Assembly: GCA_021234155.1 (NCBI GenBank)
Contig: JAJEKV010000006.1
Span: 3,689,277 to 3,753,276, forward strand
Source: Isoetes taiwanensis
Taxonomy: Eukaryota; Streptophyta; Lycopodiopsida; Isoetales; Isoetaceae
Direction: 5' to 3'
DNA length: 64,000 nucleotides
The notes under the pieces are model-generated. The model had not been told where the DNA came from and ran no database searches. It saw only the letters and a list, made by a program, of their open reading frames with translations. A program made the position numbers and the translations under genes. Shown here in pieces: positions 12,707-22,745 of the stretch; position 1 is the first letter of the stretch, and each line of letters opens with the position of its first letter.

Positions 12707-12850
12707 TTGAATACGTAAGGGGAGAGGAAACGCAGAAGGAAAAAAAAAATCCGCGAAGGAAAGGGAATGCCGCGATGAAGGCGAATCTATGTCGGCGTTC
12801 CCAATTTTAAGTAAAACCAACGCAATCCCATTTTAAAAGATAAGATAAGA

Positions 12851-13017
12851 TTAGAGAACATATAAAGGGCTATTAGAAATTTCCTCTTCTGAATCAGGGA
12901 TAATGATGTCATGTTCAGATTCAGAGTCCCTGTTAAGGCCATCAATATTATGTTGTAGAGCCTGTAGACCTAGTTCAATATTCTTAATTTCTGAAGCATG
13001 ATCTGATGAAGGGATAT
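12851..13017 (-). pseudogene. 3' part of unidentified frame split by hAT insertion
   Basis: Read on the minus strand after leaving out the hAT element and one target-site copy, this stretch continues the frame from 16364-16800. It encodes an acidic C terminus containing SSDHASEIKNIELG and DSESEHDIIIPDSEEE, with a stop at 12851-12853. The product is not recognised; an acidic low-complexity tail is all that can be said. A LINE ORF1 is possible. That the frame stays open across the excised element supports it having been coding when the transposon inserted. Confidence 0.5.
13010..13017. repeat. Left 8-bp hAT target-site duplication
   Basis: AGGGATAT immediately precedes the terminal CAGTGCTC of the element and is repeated exactly at 16364-16371. 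Eight base pairs is the diagnostic length for the hAT superfamily. Confidence 0.9.
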
Positions 13018-13473
13018 CAGTGCTCAAATTTGAAGGCTACCCCCTAATTTTCTTGTGACAGGCAAAAAAAATTTATGCCTTTCGCATGACAGGAAGTCTT
13101 TCAATTTTAACATTTCAAATGCAAGACAAAAATCTCAAATGACCGAAACTATTTTTTTTATGTAAAAAAAAAGAAACAAGTGATAAAGTCTATTATAAAC
13201 TGGTAATAATATAATTAAGTTTTAAAAATACATCAACAATAGGTTTGTTCTTCTGTACATTACAAGAACCTTCTATAATTTCTATGGTCTCCTCAAGAAC
13301 TATGTTAGACTGCTGTTGCTTTTGAGAGCCTGAGCTTGAAACTATGATCTTAGAGAATTTGCAGAAAGAAAGCATAGATCTACATTGATTGGCCTTCCTT
13401 TTTTTTTAGCTTAAAGAAGCCACTCTATAATGAAAATTTGAAAACTACGGAAATGCAAGGAGCAAGAAAAAGC

Positions 13474-13487
13474 AAGAAATCACAATA
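13474..13487. repeat. Left 14-bp target-site duplication of nested retroposon
   Basis: AAGAAATCACAATA occurs here and again at 14250-14263, directly after a poly-A tract. A 14-bp duplication with a poly-A tail is the signature of LINE-mediated target-primed insertion. Confidence 0.85.
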
Positions 13488-14249
13488 CTCTCCTGGTTTT
13501 ACACCAGATATGGTTCGCGTATTAAAGATGCCTTGTTGGTTCTCGATACCTAATCTTCCTCCTGATCTAATGGCCCATCAATTTCTAGTTGCAATTGCAA
13601 CTGGTCTTGGGGTTCATATCTCACATTCCATCATGAACGGTCTGAGGATTTGTGTCTCAATGCCAGTGGATTCGGCTTTACCAGATTGTATAGTGGTGAA
13701 AAGTGGGCCTTGGTATAAGAAGTTGGATCTTAAGCTTCTGAATGGTCCAGAATTATCCCGCCTGTTTCCTGACAAGGAGGCTTTTGCTAGCTTTCGTCGA
13801 GGCACTCGTGCATCTCAGGCATCTGTTCAACCTTCTTCTCAGGCTCAAGCTCCCGTTGTTACTTCTTCATCTATTCATGATCAACCTTTACCAGTTGTGT
13901 TGCAATCCTCATCCATGGAAGATGCTCTAATTCCAGTTCTGACAGTGTCGTCTTTAGCGCCATCATCTGTACCTATAGTTCATTCTTCTCTCCATGTTGA
14001 TGCTTCTTCCTCTCAAGTTTCTGAGGTTGTTATGGCTGATGGTCCTAATCTTCTGTGCGCAAAAGAGTCATGGCAGCAGGTCAATTGGAAGAAGGCGGCA
14101 AGGAAGAAGTCTGTTATGTCATCTCACGAGAGTGGTTTTGCTTAGTGGACTATTTCGTCCTCTAGGTTTTGAGTCCCATGTCACAGGCCCCTTGTATGTA
14201 TCTTGATTTTTCTTGGATAATAGATTGTCATCCTTCAAAGAAAAAAAAA
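13488..14249 (+). mobile_element. LINE-ORF1-only retroposon, 762 bp
   Basis: Bounded by the 14-bp duplication and ending in about 12 A's (14239-14250). The body is one open frame, stop at 14145, then about 95 bp of 3' leader and tail. There is no ORF2. It is nested in the hAT element, so it inserted later than that transposon formed. It resembles 'half-LINE' elements that keep ORF1 and borrow reverse transcriptase from a full LINE. An internally deleted LINE copy would look the same. Confidence 0.75.
13510..14145 (+). CDS. DUF4283-like L1 ORF1 protein, intact
   Basis: The first methionine inside the insertion gives 211 residues. The early part (PCWFSIPNLPPDLMAHQFLV, then IATGLGVHIS and RICVSMPVD) matches the pattern of plant L1 ORF1 DUF4283 domains: a 'W.. 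.. LP' strand, an amphipathic helix, 'I...LG', then 'ARVCV.'. A Ser/Val/Pro-rich linker follows (about residues 115-180). The C terminus is basic (QQVNWKKAARKKS). The CCHC knuckle usual in this family is missing. The frame also extends upstream into target DNA, but that part is not of the element. In full LINEs such proteins bind element RNA; whether this one is expressed is unknown. Confidence 0.65.
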   Translation: MVRVLKMPCWFSIPNLPPDLMAHQFLVAIATGLGVHISHSIMNGLRICVSMPVDSALPDCIVVKSGPWYKKLDLKLLNGPELSRLFPDKEAFASFRRGTRASQASVQPSSQAQAPVVTSSSIHDQPLPVVLQSSSMEDALIPVLTVSSLAPSSVPIVHSSLHVDASSSQVSEVVMADGPNLLCAKESWQQVNWKKAARKKSVMSSHESGFA

Positions 14250-14736
14250 AAGAAATCACAATAATATAGAGCGAATGATCTAAGTCTGAACTTACTTACG
14301 TTGTCTTTATCTTGATCCATGAATGAATAGATGAGATAGGTTTTTGCCAGTAGGATTCTCCATCTTCAGCGTTCTGCTAATAGCACCTCCATCTTCAATT
14401 TCGTTTTTGCCAGTAGGATTCTCCATTCCATCTCCATCTCCGTTGCGAGATTCAAGAGCTATTTGCATCAGCAAATTGTGCCACAGACCTAGAACCCACA
14501 ACGATTTTTGGATCAAGATCTGTCACAACTATCGGCAGCAACGATATTCTGGAGCAAGGATTCTTAACAAGGATTTGCAAGTGTTCTGCACCAATCTTGC
14601 AATGAGATGAGCACCCTGTTATTGTTCCTACTGTTCTATGTATGATATTGCCTCCAGTGATAAGAAGACCTCCAGGGCACCCAAGAACAAAGCGGTGCCT
14701 TTTTTGGCTCCCGAAATTGGGGTCTCGCGCGGACCC

Positions 14737-15440
14737 AAAATCGCTTAAGCGATTTTCAAGGGGAAAGTGAAACAGTTGCCGGAAAATTAAGCGATTTTCA
14801 CAGTTGCCGGAAAATGCGATCATCAGGCGAAAACAGCAACGACACAGAAAGGGTGGCTCTAGAAAAGCAACGACACAGCATGTTTCTAGCATCGATTTTC
14901 CAAATTGGAGCGTTTCCAAGCCAAATCGACCATGCCCAATCCAATTTCGGCCCTTTTTAAGCAATTTCGGCCTGTTTTCCTTTGAATCTGAGCCCAGTCT
15001 GATAGCTCCAAAATCGGTGTAAAAGTCTCTGATTCTATGATTCCTAGGCAAATCGATCCTCCTCGGCCCCTTAATCGGCCCTCTAGCAATACAAATCGAC
15101 TCTTTCTTTGCATACCGAGTCCGGGTTTTGCTCACATCATCCCCGCTTTTCCAATGTTTTTGCAGATTTTCGAGAATCCAAGACACACTACGTACAATCA
15201 ATCATTCTTAATCGACACTTTAAGCCTCAAAAATCGACTCTTCCAAAGCCGTTTAGCCCATTTCTACTTGAATCCAAGCTTTTATCCTTCGATTATCTCT
15301 TTGATCCTAAATTGATGTTTGAATACCCGTATAATTCATTGTCGCTATCAAATATGACTTGTGGTTTTCCTATGGGGTTTTTCAGGCTTGAAAATCGCTT
15401 TAAGCGATTTTCATCCCCAAAATCGCTTTTAAGCGATTTT
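14737..15440. repeat. Palindrome cluster within hAT core
   Basis: The perfect 20-bp palindrome AAAATCGCTTAAGCGATTTT lies at 14737-14756, with a half copy at 14787-14798. Variants with one or two extra central T bases are at 15391-15411 and 15419-15440. The flanks are also roughly inverted (GGGGTCT...GGACC on the left, AAGACCCC on the right), so 14.69-15.47 kb may be a foldback element nested in the hAT transposon. Minus-strand open frames here (249 and 101 codons) have no recognisable similarity. Confidence 0.6.
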
Positions 15441-15599
15441 TGGCGCCAAGACCCCGGAGGGAAAAAAGACCCCGAGAACAAAGAGGATTCGGGGTAAAGA
15501 AGAAGTGAAGGAAGTTCATCGTTGTAGTATATGCAAAGATAGGGACCATAACTCATGGACATGCAAGGCACCCATCTACTTGACAATTTGTGACTCATT

Positions 15600-16200
15600 T
15601 GGCATTTGAATTGTTTGGTATTGATTTTGGCAATTGAATTCTTTTTTTTTTTTTGGTATTGACTTTGGCAATTGAATTGTTTTGTTGAATCTTAAAGATA
15701 TGTTGTGAATTTTGAAGTATTCAAATTCGAAAAAAAAAAAATATACGTTGTTGGCCTAATGGGGATTTCAAATATTTTATCATAACTTAGGGGTATTTTG
15801 TGAATATTGAAACTTTTGAAAATTCAAAAAACACACGTTATATGTCACAAGGGGCATTCTGGAAATTTAAATGAAACATAAGGGAGTGTGAAGAATTAAA
15901 GGGTATTTGAACAATTCTTAAAACTACAAAATACGTTGTACGTTGACCAGGGGCATTCCATAAATTTGTCAAAAGTTAGGGGTATGTGGCAAAATTTGTC
16001 AAAACATAAGGGTATTTTATAGTTTTTTCCTTTTTTCAATGGTTGGATGGTGTCTAATTTGCTATGCCCATGAAGCGTTTTTAAATTCATTACTTTAAAG
16101 GTTGTTTGGATGGATCATATATTTTTGTATATGGGCCTATAGATTATATCATTTTATTTAAAAAAAATAAAAAAATAAAAAAAATGACAGGACAATTCAA
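15600..16200. other. AT-rich low-complexity part of hAT element
   Basis: Repeated phrases such as GGGGTATTT, GGGGCATTC and ATTTGTCAAAA recur, ending in an A-rich run at 16159-16183. No coding potential is seen. Confidence 0.5.
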
Positions 16201-16363
16201 ATTTCTAGCCTTTCAAATGACAAATATGTATTTTGATGGCCCTTCTGTATGACAGGCATTTGGTCATTGCTTACTTTCATTTGCAATACAAATTTTATTT
16301 TTGCTTGTTTTGACAGGCAAAAATGTCAAAAACAGGCATGAAAGTCGTCAAATTTGAGCCCTG

Positions 16364-16371
16364 AGGGATAT
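16364..16371. repeat. Right 8-bp hAT target-site duplication
   Basis: AGGGATAT, identical to 13010-13017, directly follows the terminal CCCTG of the element. Confidence 0.9.
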
Positions 16372-16800
16372 GGTTTAGAGTAGCAGTAAGGGCCGCATCA
16401 TCAGGAGATAAAGACAAAGGAGGAATCTGCTCCCAGCTAGAATTCTGGCTTGCCTGAGAAGCACCTTGTGGATTAAAACAAATGAGGTCATGGTCACTTC
16501 CTGGATAAACTCAGCATCCAAATTGTCCCTAATCACGTTGCCCTCAGTCTCACTTGGCTCAGGAGCTGCATTAATGGTCGCTTCATCTACATCCTCAGAT
16601 ACTATCTTGCTTATTAAGTCAACAATTGACTTGCCATATCTTCCATATAGTTCTTTTATAGATGTGTGGTCCACAGTTAGAACATATGAAGTGGCTTTGA
16701 CTAGGGTAAAATTGAGAGAAGTATGGTTGATGTTGGAGTCAACTGAAAGTTCAACAACAATATTAGGGGAAAGAGTGGATTGGAGGAAAGGTATTTCCAA
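16372..16800 (-). pseudogene. 5' part of unidentified frame split by hAT insertion
   Basis: A minus-strand frame of about 140 codons includes KELYGRYGKSIVDLISKIVS and an acidic stretch EDVDEATINAAPEPSETEG. Near 16,480 the natural continuation shifts by one base (reading QGASQASQNSSWEQIPPLSL), then runs to the hAT insertion point and resumes beyond it at 13,009. The protein is not recognised. It may be a LINE ORF1 or a hypothetical host protein. The frameshift and the transposon make it non-functional as it stands. Confidence 0.5.
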
Positions 16801-16843
16801 AACTGACTATTCCTGTGTGTTCCATTTTTTTTTAATCACAAGG

Positions 16844-17176
16844 CTAGATTATATTAACTATATATAAAATAGGCACATAGAAAAGCATGACGTAAAAACG
16901 AGAAGGAAAGGCCCATGTGGCCGTGAGCAAAAGATTGCTCTTGTACATAGCCAATATATTGGCTCTCCTGCATCTTCCATCATTGGACCTGCTAGATCCT
17001 TTCTTTTCTTCAGAATTGGCTAAGTCAGCCTCAAAGTCAAAGTCTTCGTCAAGGTCCTGTAGAGCTTGAAATTGGGAGAAGAGGCCTCTTCCCTTCCAGA
17101 TCCTGCATGGGTAATGGCTCTCCAGGGGAATTCTTCTCCATTCAGAGAGGGGTGGGGCTGCTAGCACCTCTGTCAT
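16844..17176 (-). pseudogene. Unidentified open frame upstream of split gene
   Basis: A minus-strand frame of 110 codons containing HYPCRIWKGRGLFSQFQALQ and an acidic DLDEDFDFEADL segment precedes the split frame on the same strand. Its composition and position suggest that it is the N-terminal part of the same protein, perhaps a LINE ORF1. No family motif is recognisable and no splice signal links the two with confidence. Confidence 0.3.
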
Positions 17177-17388
17177 CTAGCTGGCATTATGGATTGTATG
17201 GAAGCATAGAAAAAATGTTGTTATAACGGGGAGGAAATGTGATCTTAACTATATGAAATTAAACTTCCAATTTGAGCTCATCTAGTGTGCCTTGGCTCAT
17301 AAGCTGTCACGAAGGAAAAATTTGACCCTTGATTGGCAACAATGGAGAGAGTTTAAATCTGGATTCTTTATTTGCTCTGATTCATTGA

Positions 17389-17714
17389 TTGACAAAAATT
17401 CATTTCTGGATTGCAGCATTCTTGAACAGTGTGATGCAGGTATTCAGGGGGGTCAAGCTTCTTGATGACCTCCCCAATGAACATGCAGACACCCCTCGTC
17501 AAGCAGCAAGGGCCACTTTTTGGCTGAAATTTTTGCTCCGGAGGCATATAATGCGTTTATTGGATCTCACAATTGGCTTCTCACAGAGAGACAATTATGT
17601 TGCTTGCGCTCTATGTGCTATTACCATAAAGGGAGATGTGAAGCATGTGCAGGAGTATTGATGGATTTCATGCAGGTCCTGATTAATAAATTGATGATTC
17701 TCACTCCGAAATGA
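17389..17714 (+). other. Unidentified open frames before LINE-like tail
   Basis: Two overlapping plus-strand frames lie here. The second contains FAPEAYNAFIGSHNWLLTE and CYYHKGRCEACAG. Because a poly-A-ended repeat begins 35 bases later, this may be the decayed 3' coding part of a retroelement. I do not recognise either frame. Confidence 0.25.
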
Positions 17715-17749
17715 TCGAAAATTGATTGGCTTGCTACACCCTCCTATAC

Positions 17750-18690
17750 CTTGCCCCTCTCATATCACTCATTCTTTCCTGGATCTCCCTACCATTCCAC
17801 TGTCCTTGCAGTAAGATCAGTTCTTTCTTTTCCTCCTACTGTGACCCATCTCATCCTGTTCATCGGATCCTAGTTGGTGGTTCTGTGTGACTCCATGGTT
17901 ATCTATGTACTTTTTAATTTATGGTTCATATAAAACCTTTCCTTTTCTATTCTATTCTATTTTCTTAAAAAAAAAAAAAGAAAAGAAAAACTTCTAAAAT
18001 CTGTTCAAATAGATTTTTACCTTCCATGGACTTTTGCAAAGACCACTTCGCTCCAATATGCAGCCTTAAGCCAAAAGGGGTGTAAAATTGACTTAAGCTT
18101 TAAAAATGGTTAACAATTATCAAAGCAGAACAAAGTACCAGATTCTATGATAAGTAACACTTTTCTTTTGTCAATCAAATTAATGTTTTTTATTCAATGC
18201 TTGCCCCCCTCATATCACTCATTCTTTCCTGGATCTCCCTGCCGTTCCACTGTCCTTGCAGTAAGATCAGTCCTTTCTTTTCCTCCTGCTGTGACTCATC
18301 TCACCCTGTTCATCGGATCCTGGTTGGTGGTTCTGTGTGATTCCATGGTTATGTTCTGTAAAGCTCAAATATTTTGGATTTTTGCTTTTCTAAAGGCTTC
18401 GTGCCTTATCTATGTACTTTTTGGTTTATGGTTCATATAAAACCCTTCCTTTTCCTCAAAAAAAAAAACAAAGGGGGAAAACTTCTAAAATCTGTTCAAA
18501 TAGATTTTTACCTTCCATGGACTTTTGCAAAGACCACTTCGGTCCAATATGCAGCCTTAAGCCAAAACAGGTGTAAAATTGACTTAAGCCTTAAAAATGG
18601 TTAACATTTATCAAAACAGAACAAAGTACCAGATTCCATGATAAGTAACAATTTCCTTTTGTCAATCCAATTAATGTTTTTTATTCAATA
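17750..18690 (+). repeat. Tandem duplication of a LINE-like poly-A end with flank
   Basis: A unit of about 450 bp (17750-18199) is repeated at 18200-18690. Each holds CATCGGATCCT(A/G)GTTGGTGG, TATGGTTCATATAAAAC and a poly-A run (17967-17979 and 18458-18468), then the same flank ACTTCTAAAATCTGTTCAAA. The poly-A end resembles a LINE 3' terminus. The flank is included, so the whole locus was duplicated rather than inserted twice. The second copy has about 50 extra bases before the tail. Confidence 0.7.
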
Positions 18691-20411
18691 CATCATTTTT
18701 ACCTTCAGAAGAGTTCATAAATGACACTAGAACAACATAAGGTAAAGTTTGAAATTTTCCTTTCTTTCGAATCAACACCATAGAGATCAGTAAACTTCTC
18801 AGAATTGTATCTTCAATATGATCATGTCTTGTAGCTTTTCCGACTTGAATAAATGGGAAAACACACATAGGAGCAAGAAATCCCATTACATGTAGTAAAC
18901 CAAAGAACAATTAGCCTTAATCAGGGTAACATCCTAAGCGCTGATAGGTAAGCATTAGACTTCTTGGGCTTATCGCCCTTCACCTTGCATGTTACTATAA
19001 ACACAATAGATAGGAATATCTTGTCAGCAGAGAATATCTAAGGTACTCTGCCCTAAATATTTAACCTACAAGCATCCATAATTCTAAGCATACATGTTGC
19101 TGGAGGCATTCCAGACAGATAACTCTAAGTTTGGAAAATTCATTCCAGGTAAACCCTGGTGTACCCTCGGCATGTGGGAGCCATCTGCTCAATCTATGAT
19201 GCTGCAACAACAATAAATAAATGTTCACAGTTCTTTTACTCTTTTCCCAAGGCCATCTTGTTCTAATGATCTGTAGCATATAAAAGTGGAGCAATCACTA
19301 CATTTGTGTAAGATTTTATAGAGATGTATCAAAAGCCTGGAATTTCCATGGTATATACTCCATAACCTCCATCAAAATGATAATCTGAAATAGATTTGGA
19401 ATAGAATTGCCATCTATAAGTGTGAAACTGCAATATTTTTCACTATTTAATACCCAATGAATGCATGGTCTTCTATAATTTGATGCTTTCAGGTTCTGCA
19501 AGGTGAGTATATATACTAGTGGAATAAACATAGTTAGAATGGAGAACAATAATAGAACATGTTGCGACAAGCATGTTCAATAATTTTGTTATAGTGTAAA
19601 ATCTATGGATAAAGCTATGTACAACATCATATAATCATTAGCAAAGCAGTACTCAAAGGACACTGTACCCATGTGTGCAGTACTCTATGTCACAACTTAA
19701 AAATAGTAGTAATGCCATCAAAGGAGCTTATGTTCAGTTCATTCTTTATGATCAGAAATGCTATTAGTTAAGCTACATATATTTTACCTTTTACAGTAAG
19801 TTCTGTAAAGTGAACAATGCTAGCTGCATGGATTCATCCACCCCTAGTAAACTACCCTTGGATTTAATAAATGGGAACCTTAGTCTTAACAATCTCTCTT
19901 AAATATTCAGTTTGCCCAACATTTCTATGGTCAGAGCAACAAATAGTAACCAATAAGTCAGTAATCCACTTGGCCGCCCTGAAGGCATATAGGGTGAAAA
20001 AGTAATTTAAACTGCAAAAACTCACTTGTTCAATTTCATGGCCAGTATTTTAAAACTAGACACCAAACTCACAGACGAAAATCATTAGCATGTACCAAAT
20101 GTGAAAACTGCTTCTATTATAACACATGGCTAACCATGCAGAGGATCGGTTTATTTAAAGCCACAGCTCCCATAGATCATTCAAGCCATGACATCAATGT
20201 AATGCTAGAAATCATATGCTTAATGTAAAAGATGCAAAAAGGGCCAAACCCCCTGATATACCTCCACTCTATATGGATCTACTGATTCAAAGTATGCACT
20301 ATGATTGACTTTATGCAAATATCCTATTGAATCATATACTCATGCGTTTGAACTGAATTTCTTGCATCATAGCTTTTGTGTTGAAATCGATTCTGCAATT
20401 AAGTGATAAAC
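18691..20411. other. Non-coding interval
   Basis: AT-rich sequence without recognisable exons or element boundaries; small open frames on either strand lack similarity. It could be an intron of a minus-strand gene. Confidence 0.35.
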
Positions 20412-20711
20412 CTTCCAAACCTGATTGAATCGGTTCTTGTGGCAATGTTCTTGTACAGCCTCACTGACATTTTTGCTTGGAAGAACCATTTGATGCTTTT
20501 TTTTTCCATCCTCAAGCTCTTCTACAGATCTAGATTTCTCAGCATCAGATTGTGCATTACTTGCCTGGTCTGTAGCATGCCTATTAATATCCATCACTTT
20601 GATTACTGAATCGCCTTCCTTCATTATTACAGTTGGATCTAGACTCCTCTCAAGAGTGACCACTGTCTTTTGGAATTGGAATATCTTGCCCTTCTTAGCA
20701 GATCTGCTCTC
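20412..20711 (-). CDS. Possible exon of an unrecognised protein
   Basis: A minus-strand frame of 100 codons is open from just after a TAG (20712-20714) to a possible splice donor AAG|GTTTATC at 20412/20411. It is hydrophilic and charged (EKSRSVEELEDGKKKHQMVL). The reading upstream of the TAG, KIVPTLSDENLDSTIT, resembles KTVVTLERSLDPTVI inside the frame, suggesting an internal repeat and a former longer exon. No family is recognised. It could be a real exon with a premature stop or chance coding. Confidence 0.25.
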
Positions 20712-21683
20712 CTAAGTGATAGTTGAATCTAAATTCTCATCAGAAAGAGTCGGCACTATCTTATGGAATTGAGCTGATCAGAACATCGGTAAGGTTCCAT
20801 ATTTTTGCTATTTCTAGGGCGCTATTTAAGCCGTTGAGTTGCACATGCTACCCACTGTACCCAAATAGCTATACATCATACTTGAGAGACGATTTACGTC
20901 CATCGAAGTGGAGAACCGTGCTCCAGATTTGCCCTAAGAAAGTCTCATCTGTCATGCCGAGTTGGCTCCAAATTTCATTTACATCCTTTAGCCTTTATTC
21001 TCCACAATCATCTTATATTAACCAAGTGCAATGTTAACCCATGTCTTTGGGTTCCCATTTCCCTACATCACTTTGCAAACAGTGCTAATATATTTCCATG
21101 TACATTTGCCTCTTAATGTTATGCAAACTTTGTTAATACGGTCAGTGCAGTAAATTATTCCTATTGCCAATCCAACCAACCATTTTCCACTATGCCTCAT
21201 GTTATGCATAGTAATTTCAATAACATCCTTAGGACCAATAACTAGCATTCTCCAATAACCAGTTTTTGGTTTTAATATCTCTTCCAGTCTTGAAAGGTCA
21301 CAACAAGCCCCAAAATTTTGTTTTATCAATATGGAGTTCACTCCATGTAAACCAAGTGTATCCATATCTTTGGATCCATTGATTGCAAAATGAGAACATT
21401 AAATCACGACTTGGCCAGCAATCCACCAAGTTCTTCAAGATACAGCTGTATCAAGTATGTGTAACAAGTAAAATAAACACGTGTATCAAGTGTACATGCC
21501 TTCCACATTAATTATAATAATAATTAAAAAAGAAAAAGAAAAAAAAGACTGGCTTGAACTATTTTATGCTAGCACAAACATCAGCATTGGTCAATCCCTT
21601 AGCTGTCTTATCTGGCCATACAAGAATTGTTAAGTCCTAGATGGTACCATCCTTTCCTGCGCAACATTAATGTTCTCATATAA

Positions 21684-22124
21684 CAACACATAACTACCAT
21701 TGACATTAATAAACATAACCATTGGATCCAACACATCTAAATTAAAATCCCCCTTAAACCCCCTTTGGTTTGGGTGCATATTCACACGGGGGGTGACTCC
21801 GGGCATCGAGAGCTGTTGGATAGGCATATTCGCCCCTTATTCCTTAATCTACACCGTACGTAAAGTTCCTCATTTGTGGGGTATGCAAGTACAAGATTTG
21901 CTATACTGTATAATAAGATTCGCAAAATACTATAAGATTTCAACTGGAATACTTTATGGTGTTGATTTCGTACGTGCAAAATACAAATATGAGGGCTCTC
22001 GCTGCCCTACGTCACCCCCCGTGTGAATATGCACCCAAACCAAAGGGGGTTTAAGGGGGATTTTAATTTAGATGTGTTGGATCCAATGGTTATGTTTATT
22101 AATGTCAATGGTAGTTATGTGTTG
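21684..22124. repeat. 114-bp perfect inverted repeat with 213-bp loop
   Basis: Arms 21684-21797 and 22011-22124 read as exact reverse complements. They contain CCCCCTTTGGTTTGGGTGCA and end in GGGGGGTGAC at the loop; weaker complementarity continues into the loop. The GTTTGG(G/T)-type core resembles the ends of Harbinger-like MITEs. A transcript would fold into a long double-stranded hairpin. I found no clear target-site duplication outside the arms, so the element boundaries are uncertain. Confidence 0.85.
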
Positions 22125-22135
22125 GTTATTATACT

Positions 22136-22175
22136 AAAAAAAATTTTGGGCCCTTCGGGCCCTAAAAAAAAACAA
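22136..22175. repeat. GGGCCC short hairpin between A-runs
   Basis: TTTTGGGCCCTTCGGGCCCT forms a short GC stem (GGGCCC / GGGCCC) with a three-base loop between two A-rich tracts, just outside the long inverted repeat. It may be a terminal hairpin of another small element. Confidence 0.4.
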
Positions 22176-22745
22176 ACATAAGAACATGTAAGACATTTAA
22201 AACACGAAGACAAACAAATTATTTCCATGGCAAATAGATTCAATTGATGATTGCATGTATGCATTCTTATATATATGGCATTCAAGTATTACCCATTTTT
22301 CTCAAAACAGTCAATAAGCCGCTTAAGAATTTCCTAACACTCTATATATACATGGCATTCAGATATTTCCCATTCTTCTCAAAGTCCTAATATTAAGCCA
22401 CCATGACATCCAATTTGCTACAGTAACAATTTGGCATTCATAATTGCATATTTTGCAACAATAAGAAAAGAACCGACCATAGTTTTCATCTTCACAAATC
22501 ATGTGTTTACATCTTATGCATTGGTTTTTACTTCAAATCCAATTCTTTGGAGGATTTTGGCACTCCTCTCCATCCGGGATTTTCCAATGAGCTTCAATAA
22601 TACCGATACCTTTTAAATATGTTTGAAATATAAAAAAGCAAACATGTTCCATGTCATTTACATTAGTCAAAAAAAAAACGAGTTTCATGTATGTTTGGAA
22701 ACTCGGTTAGATATATTGTAAAGTTTTCACAAGCGGTTAACATAC

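Larger units (their letters stand above)
9005..12850. other. Non-coding interval with tandem duplications
   Basis: No protein-like frame is recognisable. It may be intergenic or intronic. Three tandem duplications inside it are listed separately. The stretch 12204-12800 reads on the minus strand like a plant 5' leader (C/T-rich), but no coding exon can be supported. Confidence 0.4.
13018..16363. mobile_element. Non-autonomous hAT DNA transposon (3.35 kb)
   Basis: The ends are inverted repeats: CAGTGCTCAAATTTGA on the left and, read inward from the right, CAGGGCTCAAATTTGA, 15 of 16 identical. They are flanked by perfect 8-bp duplications AGGGATAT. CAG...CTG ends plus 8-bp duplications define hAT. 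Subterminal TGACAGG motifs occur twice on the left (about 13056 and 13087) and three times on the right (about 16184, 16250, 16311), as expected for transposase-binding repeats. No hAT transposase or BED/hATC motif is visible, so the element depends on a transposase made elsewhere. It carries a retroposed LINE ORF1 (13488-14249) and a palindrome-rich core (14.7-15.45 kb). Confidence 0.88.

Noticed and set aside
13438-13509. Extension of the LINE ORF1 frame upstream to 13438
   Set aside because: This part lies before or within the left target duplication, so it is pre-existing DNA that happens to be in frame.
14452-15201. 249-codon minus-strand open frame inside the hAT element
   Set aside because: No hAT transposase motif or other similarity, and it crosses the palindrome cluster; treated as chance coding.
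21798-22010. Loop of the inverted repeat as a plastid gene insert
   Set aside because: The loop looked plastid-like in composition but no plastid gene could be recognised with confidence.
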